Shown here: positions 32,954 to 40,991 of the stretch, piece by piece
Layout: each line of letters opens with the position of its first letter
Numbering within the stretch: the stretch's first letter is position 1
Assembly: GCF_013155375.1 (NCBI RefSeq)
Contig: NZ_JABJQY010000002.1
Location: 1,240,001 to 1,304,000 of the forward strand
From: Nocardioides sp. zg-1308
GTDB lineage: Bacteria; Actinomycetota; Actinomycetes; Propionibacteriales; Nocardioidaceae
Direction of reading: 5' to 3'
DNA: 64,000 bases
Notes under the pieces: model-generated
Told to the model about the DNA's origin: nothing
Databases searched by the model: none
What the model saw: the letters and a program-made list of their open reading frames with translations, nothing else
Made by a program: the position numbers and the translations under genes

Positions 32954-33886
32954 ATGGCCAAGAAGTCCCGCAACCGCACCCCGTCCGCCGCCACCGCTCC
33001 CGGCGAGGTCGGCCCCCGTCAGCCCTGCCCCTGCGGGTCGGGCAAGCGCTACAAGGCCTGCCACGGCGCTGCCGGTGGCGCCGCGCCGACCTTCGTGGCC
33101 CGGCCCTTCGAGGGCATGCCGGGCGAGTGCGACGTGATCGCGCTGCGCGAGCTCGTGCCCGCGGCCACCGCCCCGCTCACGCTCAAGGACAGCGACCGCA
33201 CCGTCCGCCTGGCCACGCTCCTGCCCGGCGCGGCGCCCGCGATGGTCCGCGACTCCGGCGACATCTGGCTGGGCCTGCAGGTGCAGCACTCCTACGGCAA
33301 CCCGGCGCGCGACCTCGGCGCTGTGCTGGAGGCCGCGCTGGCCACCGAGGAGGCCGGGATCGTCGGCCTGATGAGCGCCCCCGGTGAGGGACCCACCCTG
33401 CAGGACCTGATCAGCGACGAGACCCTCGACATCACCGTCCACGACGGCTTCGACTACTGGATCGACGACATCCCCGAGCGCGACGCCACCATGGAGGCCG
33501 CCCTCGAGCAGGCCAACGGCGGGGTGATGCCCACCAGCCGGCTCACGTCGGTCGAGGCGGCGTACTGGACCAACGTCGGCACCAAGGAGCACCTGCGCTG
33601 GGTCATGCCGCACCCCGAGGACCGGCTCCTCGACGCGCTCGCCCGCCTCCACGCCGCCGGGCAGGACTCGGTGGCCGAGGGGTCGCGCTTCGTCGGCATG
33701 TTCCGCGCCCACGGCCTGCTCGCCCCGGTGTGGGACCTCCCGGTCGGCACGGGCGCCGAGGTCTTGGAGGAGCCCGCGAAGAAGTTCGCCGCCGACCTCG
33801 AGGAGGCCATGCAGGGCGACGAGCTCACCGCTGCCGAGCGCTCCGCCCGGGCCGGACTCGCCAACCGCCAGGTGACCATCCGGTAA
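32954..33886 (+). CDS. SEC-C motif protein of the DUF5926 type
   Basis: A 310-residue protein beginning with a basic stretch and a SEC-C zinc motif, CPCGSGKRYKACHG (25-38), the finger also found at the C-terminus of SecA. The rest matches my memory of the actinobacterial DUF5926 family; its function is unknown. The finger suggests contact with ribosomes or SecB-like partners. ATG 32954 is 7 nt after TAGGTT (32941-32946), a -10 box that contains the stop codon of the upstream phosphodiesterase gene, so the start looks leaderless. Confidence 0.83.
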   Translation: MAKKSRNRTPSAATAPGEVGPRQPCPCGSGKRYKACHGAAGGAAPTFVARPFEGMPGECDVIALRELVPAATAPLTLKDSDRTVRLATLLPGAAPAMVRDSGDIWLGLQVQHSYGNPARDLGAVLEAALATEEAGIVGLMSAPGEGPTLQDLISDETLDITVHDGFDYWIDDIPERDATMEAALEQANGGVMPTSRLTSVEAAYWTNVGTKEHLRWVMPHPEDRLLDALARLHAAGQDSVAEGSRFVGMFRAHGLLAPVWDLPVGTGAEVLEEPAKKFAADLEEAMQGDELTAAERSARAGLANRQVTIR

Positions 33887-33934
33887 GGATCGGCCCACGA
33901 CTCCACCACGTGTCGAACACAACCGGGCCAACCA

Positions 33935-34010
33935 TTGTGGATGCGCTCGCGAGCGGAGTAGTTTGGTCAGTGCCCGGTCGTTGTTGTTTCCCCCGTCAAC
34001 AACGACCGGG
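33935..34010 (+). ncRNA. orphan promoter plus long hairpin: terminator or small RNA
   Basis: TTGTGG (33935-33940) and TAGTTT (33959-33964) are 18 nt apart, a good promoter in a gap where neither flanking gene starts. Predicted transcription would begin near 33971, immediately before a 14-bp perfect hairpin, CCCGGTCGTTGTTG (33973-33986) and CAACAACGACCGGG (33997-34010), with loop TTTCCCCCGT. It may only be the bidirectional terminator of the converging genes, or a short structured RNA. Confidence 0.45.
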
Positions 34011-34108
34011 TTCTCACATGTCCGGACGCTGCCGGCTCGGCTCGAACGGCGGCGTCGACCGCAGCGCCGACCGGACGGGCGCCCGGTGCGGCGCCCGACC
34101 GGCGGGGG

Positions 34109-35335
34109 TCAGTCCTCGGTGAGCGGCTCGCGGGCGACAGGGCAGCTCATGCAGCGCGGCCCGCCGCGACCGGAGCCGAGCTCGGAGCCGGCGATCCGGA
34201 CGACCTCGATGCCGGCGTCCTCGAGCCGGTCGTTGGTCTCGTCGTTGCGCTCGTAGGCCACGGCGACGCGCGGGGCGAGGGCGAGGGTGTTGTTGCCGTC
34301 GTCCCACTGCTCGCGCTCGGCGGTCACCGGGTCGAGTCCGGTGTCGATCTGGTGCAGCGTGTCGATCTGCATCGCCTTGGCGGCCGCGACGAGGAAGGGC
34401 TCGGAGTCGCTCACGCTCAGCGTCAGGTCGGACTCGCCCGATCCGGGGTCGGCCATCGTCACGGTCACCGCGCGGAGCGTGTCCGCGACGTTGGGGTACA
34501 TCACGACCTTGTCGACGTCGACCATCGTGCAGACGGTGTCGAGGTGCATGGTCGCCCGCTCCTGGGCGATCGGGACGGCCAGCACGGTGTGCGCGAGGTC
34601 GGCGTGGAAGACCTGGCGGGCCAGCCGCTCCACGCCCGCGGGCGTCGTACGCTCGCCGACGCCGACCGCGATGACGCCGGGGGCGAGCAGGAGGACGTCG
34701 CCGCCCTCGACGTGCTCGTTGTGCCAGCCGTGGATCTTGCGGGTGCCGGCGAAGCGCGGGTGCTCGGTGTAGATCAGCTCGGTCAGCTGCGTCTCGCGCT
34801 TGCGCGCGGGCATGGCGAGGCTGGTCACGGCGACGCGGTCGCGGACCCACACGCTGGAGTCGCGGGTGAAGAGCAGGTTGGGCAGCGGGTCGACGAGGAA
34901 GTCGTGCGGGTCGAGCAGGCTGGTGACCAGGCCGTGGCCGCCCCTGACCTCGTCGTTGCGGATGCCCGAGGTGAGCACGTCGGTCAGCTCGGCGGGGCTG
35001 AGGTCACGCAGGGCCTGGGCGAGGTAGCGGCGCATCGTGTCGCCGAGGTGCAGCCCGGACAGCGCGCTGGTGATGGCGTGGTTGCGGGCCAGCTCGCTCT
35101 CGAGGGTCTCGGTGAGCAGCTCGGTCAGGTAGAGGACCTCGACGCCGCGGTTGCGCAGCGTCTCGGCGAACGCGTCGTGCTCCTCCTGCGCTCGGCTGAC
35201 CCACGGGATGCCGTCGAACAGCAGCCGGTCGTTGTTGCGCGGGGTCAGGCGCTTGAGCTCGTTGCCGGGGCGGTGCAGCATCACGGTGGCCAGGCGGCCG
35301 ACCTCGCTGTCCGCGCCGTGGGGGGTGGAGACCAT
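34109..35335 (-). CDS. arcA: arginine deiminase
   Basis: A 408-residue guanidino-group hydrolase that converts arginine to citrulline and ammonia. Active-site blocks are present: [30 protein letters not shown] (His and Asp), and near the end RCMSCPVAR with catalytic Cys395. The usual partners for ATP formation (ornithine carbamoyltransferase, carbamate kinase) and the antiporter are not adjacent, so it may serve nitrogen scavenging or acid tolerance. ATG 35335 is 7 nt after TAGAGT (35348-35343). The -35 position falls inside a GGACACGTGTCC palindrome. Confidence 0.95.
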   Translation of the reverse strand: MVSTPHGADSEVGRLATVMLHRPGNELKRLTPRNNDRLLFDGIPWVSRAQEEHDAFAETLRNRGVEVLYLTELLTETLESELARNHAITSALSGLHLGDTMRRYLAQALRDLSPAELTDVLTSGIRNDEVRGGHGLVTSLLDPHDFLVDPLPNLLFTRDSSVWVRDRVAVTSLAMPARKRETQLTELIYTEHPRFAGTRKIHGWHNEHVEGGDVLLLAPGVIAVGVGERTTPAGVERLARQVFHADLAHTVLAVPIAQERATMHLDTVCTMVDVDKVVMYPNVADTLRAVTVTMADPGSGESDLTLSVSDSEPFLVAAAKAMQIDTLHQIDTGLDPVTAEREQWDDGNNTLALAPRVAVAYERNDETNDRLEDAGIEVVRIAGSELGSGRGGPRCMSCPVAREPLTED

Positions 35336-35361
35336 AGGCCGGACTCTAGCGCTGGTCCGCG

Positions 35362-35479
35362 GGACACGTGTCCGCGAACCTGCCCCGGGAGGTGGGGTGG
35401 CGGGGCGGCGCGCCGGACACGTGTCCGAGAAGCTGCCCTCGGCGGGCCGATGTCGGGGCAGCATCCCGGACACGTGTGC
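35362..35479. repeat. family B array 1: three CACGTG palindromes at 53-bp spacing
   Basis: The 12-bp palindrome GGACACGTGTCC starts at 35362, 35415 and 35468 (last copy one mismatch), exactly 53 bp apart. Between the second and third, the sequence is a 65-nt hairpin with inner arms CTGCCC and GGGCAG. The array fills the space between the arcA promoter and the stop of the DUF559-like gene, ending 10 nt before it. Confidence 0.85.
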
Positions 35480-35489
35480 GTACGACGCC

Positions 35490-36416
35490 TCACGCAGCGT
35501 CCGAGAACCCCGGGAAGTGCGGCCGCCAGTCGTCCCTCAGCCGCAGCGGGACGCCGGGCATGCGCCGGGCGAGCAGCGCGCGGTGCACCCGGCGCAGCGT
35601 CCGCAGCGGGTCCTGGAAGATGCCGGCACCAGTCACGACGACCAACCGCCAGCCGTCCTCGTCCATGTCGGCCCGGCGCTCGAGGTCGTCGTCGTACTGG
35701 GCGACCAGCTCGGCGTGGAGCCTGCCGTTGTACTCCACCGCCACCCGTACGACGAGGTAGGACAGGTCGTAGCGCCGGATCACCTCGCCGGTCTCGTCGC
35801 GCACGACGGCGTTGACCACGGGCTCCGGCAGGCCCGCGAGCACCAGCAGCATCCGCAGGCGGGTCTCCATCGGCGAGTCGACGTCGGCGCGCACGAACCG
35901 AGCGGCGGCCAGCGCCTTGCGCGCGTCCTTGTGCCGGCTGCGCTCGCAGGCCGCGACCAGCTTCCCCGGGTCGATCCCGCGCCGGCGGACCAACCAGTCG
36001 CCGACCACCACCAGGTCCACCAGCCCGAGCTGGCCGCCGAGCTCGATGAACATCGGTACGTCGCCCGAGACCCGCAGGCCGCGCTCGACGACCACGCCGG
36101 ACGGGTCCCCGACGTGGCAGCGCAGCCCGCGGTGGTGTCGCCGCATCTTCTGGTGCGCGACGCTCACGTGCTCGTCGGCGATCGTCGGGATCGGCGCGCC
36201 CTTGAGGCGGGCGGCCGAGGCGTGGCTCGCCCAGGCGTCCTCGTGCTGGAGCGCGAGCGCGCCCTGCACGCGCTGCACGGCGGTGGGCGGTGTCGACGCC
36301 GAGACCAGGACGTTGCGGAACAGCCGCCGGTAGCCGGGCCCGCGCATCACCTTCTCGGTGAGCCCGTTCTCCAGCCCGACGGCCCGGAGGAACGGCTGCT
36401 GCGGGTCGAAGGCCAT
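35490..36416 (-). CDS. AbiEi-like/DUF559 endonuclease-fold protein
   Basis: A 308-residue protein. The N-terminal half resembles the AbiEi-antitoxin-like proteins of actinobacteria (a winged-helix start, then [20 protein letters not shown]). The C-terminal half has [18 protein letters not shown] and [10 protein letters not shown], then [12 protein letters not shown], which fit the DUF559/Vsr restriction-endonuclease-like fold with Glu, Asp and Glu as candidate catalytic residues. Such genes are widespread orphans, and DNA cleavage is unproven. It is bracketed by family B palindrome arrays, 10 nt after its stop and 65 nt before its start. Confidence 0.72.
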   Translation of the reverse strand: MAFDPQQPFLRAVGLENGLTEKVMRGPGYRRLFRNVLVSASTPPTAVQRVQGALALQHEDAWASHASAARLKGAPIPTIADEHVSVAHQKMRRHHRGLRCHVGDPSGVVVERGLRVSGDVPMFIELGGQLGLVDLVVVGDWLVRRRGIDPGKLVAACERSRHKDARKALAAARFVRADVDSPMETRLRMLLVLAGLPEPVVNAVVRDETGEVIRRYDLSYLVVRVAVEYNGRLHAELVAQYDDDLERRADMDEDGWRLVVVTGAGIFQDPLRTLRRVHRALLARRMPGVPLRLRDDWRPHFPGFSDAA

Positions 36417-36481
36417 GCCGCCAGCGTCGAGGATCCGGCGCTCGGGCGTCGGGCGTCGTCCACAGGGTCGCGCCGCGCGGC

Positions 36482-36546
36482 GTACACGTGTCCGAGATGT
36501 CGCCCTCGGAACGGGCGGCGGAGGGCAACAACTCGGACACGTGTCC
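36482..36546. repeat. family B array 2: two CACGTG palindromes at 53-bp spacing
   Basis: Copies start at 36482 (one mismatch) and 36535, again 53 bp apart. Together they form a 65-nt hairpin with outer arms ACACGTGTCCGAG/CTCGGACACGTGT and inner arms GCCCTC/GAGGGC. It lies upstream of the DUF559-like gene, mirroring array 1 on the other side. Confidence 0.85.
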
Positions 36547-36582
36547 CCGGCCAGCCCGGCCCCGACCAGCCCTGCGCCCCGG

Positions 36583-37734
36583 TCAGCCCCGGGCTGCCGC
36601 CCACTCCTCGCGCAGCACCGCGTACTCGTACGAGCTCGTCCACCTGCCCTTGGACCAGAAGTCGCCGACCCGGTGCACCTCGCGGCGCATCCCGAGGCGC
36701 TCGCAGAGAGCGGCGGAGCGGTCGTTGCGGGCGTCGAGGTTGGCCACGATGCGGCGCAGGCCGTAGTGCTCGAACCCGAGGCGCAGCACCGCCTCGGCCG
36801 CCTCCGTGGCGTAGCCCCGCCCGCCCTGCCCGGGGACGACCGTCCAGCCGATCTCGCCCTCGCTGAGGCCGGTGCCCTGCAGGTGCAGCATCGAGTCCCC
36901 GACGACCGTGCCCTCGTGCGTCACCACGGCCAGGCCGACGAACCGCCCGTCGCCGGGCTCGGTCCGACGACGGACCATCTCCTCGACCTCGGCGCGGTTC
37001 ATCGGACGGCTCAGCAACATGCTCGTCCACTCTTCCGAGGCCCACGCCTCCACGAAGCCGTCGGCGTCGCCGGGCTCGAACGGGCGCAGCACCAGGCGCT
37101 CGGTCACGAGCGGCCACACCGGCGGGACGGGCGTGAGGAACTCCGCGCGCGGCCCGTCGACCCAGGTGTCGCGCGACGTCGGGCCGCCGAAGCGGAGCCG
37201 GTCGTACGCCGTCATCGGCAGCAGCAGCGAGTCGAGGCCGGGCACGGCGAGGACCCCGTCGACGGCCTCGCCGATCATCCCGCGGGCCACCGGGTCGTGC
37301 GGGTCGCGCCGCAGCACTTCGACCGCGGCCGCGGCCTCGGCGACGCGCTCGGTCTTCTGCTTCATCCGCACCGGGGTGACCTCGCGCAGGCAGACGTACT
37401 GTCCCGACAGGTAGCTCGCCCACTCCTGCTCCCCCGTGGCGGGGTCGTCCTCCCAGAACCTCACGAACCAGTCGTGCAGCCCGTCGAGCCCGGCGGCCAC
37501 GTCGGCGAGCCGGCCGTGCGCCTCGGGCACCATCGGCGTGCCGTCGGAGAGGACGTACGACGGCAGCGGGAGGCGGCCCGCGAGCATCTCGGCCATCGCC
37601 TCGGGGGTCGCCGGCACGAAGTGCTCGCGGACGTACGCGTCGTCCTCGGCGGTCATCGGGTGCGCGCCGTTGACGGCGACGTAGCGGTCCCGGAGCTCGG
37701 CCAGGACCCGGCCGCTCAGCGTGTCATCTCCCAC
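36583..37734 (-). CDS. DUF6058-like domain fused to GNAT acetyltransferase
   Basis: A 383-residue two-domain protein. The N-terminal 200 residues (YVREHF, LPLPSYVLSDGTPMVPEAH, SGQYVCLREVTPVRMKQK) resemble the DUF6058 family linked to natural-product loci. The C-terminal 170 residues are a RimJ/RimL-type GNAT: TERLVLRPFEPGDADGF, GEIGWTVVPGQGGRGYATEA (acetyl-CoA loop) and NDRSAALCERLGM. GTG 37734 overlaps the stop of the upstream TMEM165-family gene by 19 nt; ATG 37656 is an alternative. Function unknown beyond acyl transfer to an amine. Confidence 0.75.
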   Translation of the reverse strand: MGDDTLSGRVLAELRDRYVAVNGAHPMTAEDDAYVREHFVPATPEAMAEMLAGRLPLPSYVLSDGTPMVPEAHGRLADVAAGLDGLHDWFVRFWEDDPATGEQEWASYLSGQYVCLREVTPVRMKQKTERVAEAAAAVEVLRRDPHDPVARGMIGEAVDGVLAVPGLDSLLLPMTAYDRLRFGGPTSRDTWVDGPRAEFLTPVPPVWPLVTERLVLRPFEPGDADGFVEAWASEEWTSMLLSRPMNRAEVEEMVRRRTEPGDGRFVGLAVVTHEGTVVGDSMLHLQGTGLSEGEIGWTVVPGQGGRGYATEAAEAVLRLGFEHYGLRRIVANLDARNDRSAALCERLGMRREVHRVGDFWSKGRWTSSYEYAVLREEWAAARG

Positions 37735-38321
37735 ACGGTCAACACTGCCATCAGGACGCAGACCGTCGCACCCACGTAGTGGAGGACCGAGAGGCGTACG
37801 CGCTGCAGCAGCAGCCGCCCGACGATGACCGCCAGTCCCGAGACCGCCAGCAGCGCGCCCCAGGCGCCGATGAAGACCGAGACCGGGTCGTCGTACTTCG
37901 CGACGAGGGAGATCGTGAGCAGCTGCGACAGGTCGCCCCACTCGGCGGCGAACAGCACGAGGAACGACGTGACCACGACCCGCAGGCCGTGGGCGCCGGC
38001 ATCGGCGCGGGCGGCGTACTCGTCCTCCTGCTCGGACTCCTCGGTGTCGGCGGAGCGGGCCGCGCGGAACAGGATGATCGCGCCGACCACGAACATCAGC
38101 GCGGCGACCGTGTGGATGAGCTGCTCGGGCAGGAAGGACGCGGCCTTGCCGACGCCGACCGCGACGCCGGTCTGGACGAGGAACGCCAGCCCGACGCCGA
38201 TCCAGACGAGGAGCGGGCGCATCTTCGTCGACATCACCAGGGTGGCGATGAAGGTCTTGTCGGGGAGCTCGACGACGAAGATGGCGCCGAAAGCGAGGGC
38301 GACGACGAGCAGGTCGATCAT
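37716..38321 (-). CDS. TMEM165/GDT1-family cation transporter
   Basis: A 201-residue UPF0016 membrane protein with two three-helix repeats. The signature motifs are ELPDKT (Glu18-Thr23; the usual Gly is Pro) and EWGDLSQ near 126-132, which line the cation path. Family members move Mn2+ or Ca2+ in exchange for protons. The acidic loop DTEESEQEDE separates the repeats. Its stop overlaps the following GNAT fusion gene. Two perfect palindromes lie upstream. It is the second putative Mn2+ exporter of the window besides TerC. Confidence 0.9.
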   Translation of the reverse strand: MIDLLVVALAFGAIFVVELPDKTFIATLVMSTKMRPLLVWIGVGLAFLVQTGVAVGVGKAASFLPEQLIHTVAALMFVVGAIILFRAARSADTEESEQEDEYAARADAGAHGLRVVVTSFLVLFAAEWGDLSQLLTISLVAKYDDPVSVFIGAWGALLAVSGLAVIVGRLLLQRVRLSVLHYVGATVCVLMAVLTVWEMTR

Positions 38322-38351
38322 GCGGGGAGTGTCGCACTGGCTGGGCGGTCA

Positions 38352-38396
38352 CCGGATATCCGGGGACCGCCGGGGTTCCAGGTGGAGATCTCCACC
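38352..38396. promoter_or_regulatory. two perfect palindromes upstream of the TMEM165-family gene
   Basis: CCGGATATCCGG (38352-38363) and GGTGGAGATCTCCACC (38381-38396) are perfect dyads 29 bp apart (start to start) in the 119-nt gap between the prephenate dehydratase stop and the transporter start. They are candidate operators for a metal-responsive regulator. Confidence 0.5.
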
Positions 38397-38440
38397 ACGA
38401 AGTACGGAACTCGGGTGCGAAGCACCTGCCGAGCCCGGGC

Positions 38441-39328
38441 TCACGCCCCCCGGAACGCGTCCGCGGGGTAGACCCCGAGCACCTTCACCTCGGTGGTGAA
38501 GAAGGCCAGCTCCTCGAGGGCGTTGCGCACGGGTGGGTCGTCGGGGTGGCCGTCGACCTCGGCGAGGAACTGGGTGGCGGTGAAGTGCCCGCCGACCATG
38601 TAGCTCTCGAGCTTGGTCATGTTGACACCGTTGGTCGCGAACCCGCCGAGCGCCTTGTAGAGCGCGGCGGGGAGGTTGCGGACGTTGAAGATGAACGTCG
38701 TCACGACCGGGCCCTCGCCGTGCGGCGCCTTCTCGAAGTCACGCGACAGCACCACGAAGCGGGTGGTGTTGTGGTCCTCGTCCTCGATCTCCTCGCGCAG
38801 CACCTGCAGGCCGTAGATGTCCGCGGCCAGCGGCGGGGCGATCGCGGCCTGGGTCGGGTCGCCGGACTCGGCCACCTCGCGCGCGGCGCCGGCGGTGTCG
38901 CCCGCCACGACCGGGGTGAGGCCGAGCTCACGGATCACGCCGCGGCACTGGCCGAGCGCGTGGACGTGGCTGTGCACGGTGCGCAGCGTGGAGATGCGCG
39001 CCTCCGGCAGCGCCATGAGGGAGAACTGGATGCGCAGGAAGCGCTCCCCCACGATCTTCAGCGACGACGTCGGCAGGAAGTGGTGGATGTCGGCGACCCG
39101 GCCGGCGATCGAGTTGTCGATGGGGATCATCGCGAGGTTGGCGTCGCCGCCCTCGACGGCCGCGAAGGCGTCCTCGAACGACGCGCACGGCACCGGCTCC
39201 CAGTCGGGGTAGGCCTGCCGGCAGACGAGGTGGGAGTTGGCGCCCGGCTCGCCCTGGTAGGCGATCCGTCGGGTCGCCACCGGCACGTCAGGCCCCGGCG
39301 CGTCGGCCTCCGTCACGTGGCGAGTCAC
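38441..39328 (-). CDS. pheA: prephenate dehydratase
   Basis: A 295-residue monofunctional enzyme that makes phenylpyruvate from prephenate in phenylalanine synthesis. The periplasmic-binding-protein-like catalytic domain shows IAYQGEPGANSH, IPIDNSIAGRV and the signature HNTTRFVVLS near 180-189. It is followed by an ACT domain (VNMTKLESYMVGGHFTATQF) that gives allosteric control by phenylalanine. GTG 39328 lies 7 nt after CAGACT. A start further in (VATRRIAYQG) is possible. No other aromatic-pathway gene is adjacent. Confidence 0.94.
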   Translation of the reverse strand: MTRHVTEADAPGPDVPVATRRIAYQGEPGANSHLVCRQAYPDWEPVPCASFEDAFAAVEGGDANLAMIPIDNSIAGRVADIHHFLPTSSLKIVGERFLRIQFSLMALPEARISTLRTVHSHVHALGQCRGVIRELGLTPVVAGDTAGAAREVAESGDPTQAAIAPPLAADIYGLQVLREEIEDEDHNTTRFVVLSRDFEKAPHGEGPVVTTFIFNVRNLPAALYKALGGFATNGVNMTKLESYMVGGHFTATQFLAEVDGHPDDPPVRNALEELAFFTTEVKVLGVYPADAFRGA

Positions 39329-39397
39329 GCCGGCGAGTCTGGCACGCCCGGCCGTGTCCGACCGGCCGTGCCCGGCACCCGAACATAGGGTGCGGGT

Positions 39398-39802
39398 GTG
39401 CTCGCCGAGATCCTCGCAGTGCTCGCCGTCGTCCTCGCCGCCCTGGCCTGCGTCCTCGCCGGGCTCGCCCTCCGTCGTACGCCCTCGCGCTCCACCGGCG
39501 ACGGCGTCGAGGCGCTGCCCGAGGACGTGCACGGCCTGCGGCAGGAGGTCGCGGCCCTCAAGGCGGAGAACGCCGACGCGCTGCGCCACCTCTCGGTCGT
39601 GCGCTACGACGCCTTCGGCGACGTCGGCGGTCACCTCAGCTGGAGCCTCGCCGTGCTCGACGACGCCGGCAACGGCGTCGTGCTGACCTCCATCCACGGT
39701 CGCAGCGAGGCCCGGACCTACGCCAAGTCGGTGGCCGGCTGGACCTGCGAGCAGCAGCTCTCCCCGGAGGAGGAGGAGGCGATCGAGCACGCCCGTCCCT
39801 GA
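39398..39802 (+). CDS. DUF4446 family membrane-anchored protein
   Basis: A 134-residue protein. One N-terminal transmembrane helix (LAVLAVVLAALACVLAGLAL) is followed by a short heptad region and the conserved block LRHLSVVRYDAFGDVGGHLS, which identifies DUF4446. Related proteins occur in Firmicutes and actinobacteria with unknown function. The GTG start is 6 nt after TAGGGT (39386-39391), a leaderless start. It is divergent from pheA by 69 nt. Confidence 0.88.
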   Translation: MLAEILAVLAVVLAALACVLAGLALRRTPSRSTGDGVEALPEDVHGLRQEVAALKAENADALRHLSVVRYDAFGDVGGHLSWSLAVLDDAGNGVVLTSIHGRSEARTYAKSVAGWTCEQQLSPEEEEAIEHARP

Positions 39803-39884
39803 CGGGCGGAAGGAACAAAGCGCCACGCGCCCCGGTTGCGGACCACGGAACGTCCCCGACCAGCAGCACCCAGGAGCACCCACC

Positions 39885-40958
39885 GTGAGCCGTCTGTTCA
39901 GCCCCGTCACCCTCCGCGACCTGACCCTCCGCAACCGCGTCTGGGTCGCGCCGATGTGCCAGTACTCCGCGGCCGACGGGGTCCCCGACGAGTGGCACCT
40001 GGTGCACCTCGGCTCCTTCGCGCGCGGCGGCGCCGGGCTCGTGCTCACCGAGGCGACCGCGGTCGTGCCGGAGGGGCGGATCTCGCCCGAGGACACCGGG
40101 CTGTGGAACGACGAGCAGCGGGCCGCGTGGTCGCGGATCGTGGACTTCGTGCACGCCCAGGGCGCGGCGGCGGGTGTCCAGCTGGCCCACGCCGGCCGCA
40201 AGGCGTCGACCTACAGCGGCTTCACCGGCGAGCGCGGTGGCGTGCCCGACGCCGACGGCGGCTGGCGGCCCGTCGGCCCCTCGGCCGAGCCCTTCGAGGG
40301 GCTGCGCCCCGACCCGGAGCCGCTGGACGCAGCCGGGATCGCCCGCGTCGTGACCGCTTTCGGTGACGCGGCCGAGCGCGCTGTCGCGGCCGGCTTCGAC
40401 GTCATCGAGCTGCACGGCGCCCACGGTTACCTCCTCCACGAGTTCCTCTCCCCGCTGTCCAACCACCGCGAGGACGGCTACGGCGGATCCTTCGAGGGCC
40501 GCGTACGCCTGGTGCTGGAGGTCGTGCGCGAGGTGCGGGGCCGCGTGCCTGCCGGGATGCCCCTGCTGCTGCGGGTGTCCGCGACCGACTGGGTCGAGGG
40601 CGGCTGGACCGCCGACGAGACCGTGCGGCTCGCCGAGCTCGTGCGCGAGGCGGGCGTCGACCTCGTCGACACCTCCACGGGCGGCAACGTGCCCCGCGCC
40701 GACATCCCCGTCGAGCCGGGCTACCAGGTGCCCTTCGCCCGGCGCCTCCGCACCGAGGCCGGTGTCCCGACCGGTGCCGTCGGCCTCATCACCGAGCCGA
40801 AGCAGGCCGAGGAGATCCTGGCCGACGGGTCCGCGGACGTCGTGCTGCTGGGTCGCGAGCTGCTGCGCGACCCGTACTGGCCGCTGCGGGCGGCGTACGA
40901 GCTGGGCGAGACCGGCACCGACCTGTGGCCGGTGCAGTACCGCCGCGCCGCCCCCTGA
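39885..40958 (+). CDS. NADH:flavin oxidoreductase, Old Yellow Enzyme family (YqjM/NamA-like)
   Basis: A 357-residue FMN enzyme. APMCQYSAADG near 23-33 carries the Cys of the thermophilic-like (YqjM) OYE class. QLAHAGRKAS, ELHGAHGYLLHEFLSPLSN (FMN and substrate His) and VGLITEP complete the barrel. It reduces activated C=C bonds of enones or xenobiotics with NADPH. GTG is 8 nt after AGGAG (39872-39876), one of the few classical ribosome-binding sites here. Function in the cell is probably detoxification. Confidence 0.93.
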   Translation: MSRLFSPVTLRDLTLRNRVWVAPMCQYSAADGVPDEWHLVHLGSFARGGAGLVLTEATAVVPEGRISPEDTGLWNDEQRAAWSRIVDFVHAQGAAAGVQLAHAGRKASTYSGFTGERGGVPDADGGWRPVGPSAEPFEGLRPDPEPLDAAGIARVVTAFGDAAERAVAAGFDVIELHGAHGYLLHEFLSPLSNHREDGYGGSFEGRVRLVLEVVREVRGRVPAGMPLLLRVSATDWVEGGWTADETVRLAELVREAGVDLVDTSTGGNVPRADIPVEPGYQVPFARRLRTEAGVPTGAVGLITEPKQAEEILADGSADVVLLGRELLRDPYWPLRAAYELGETGTDLWPVQYRRAAP

Positions 40959-40991
40959 CCCCCGGGCCACTCACAGCGGCCGGGCGGTGGC

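Noticed and set aside
35362..35479. possible CRISPR-like repeat-spacer pattern (12-bp repeats every 53 bp)
   Set aside because: Repeats are far too short, spacers are internally palindromic and related, and the pattern recurs as isolated pairs.
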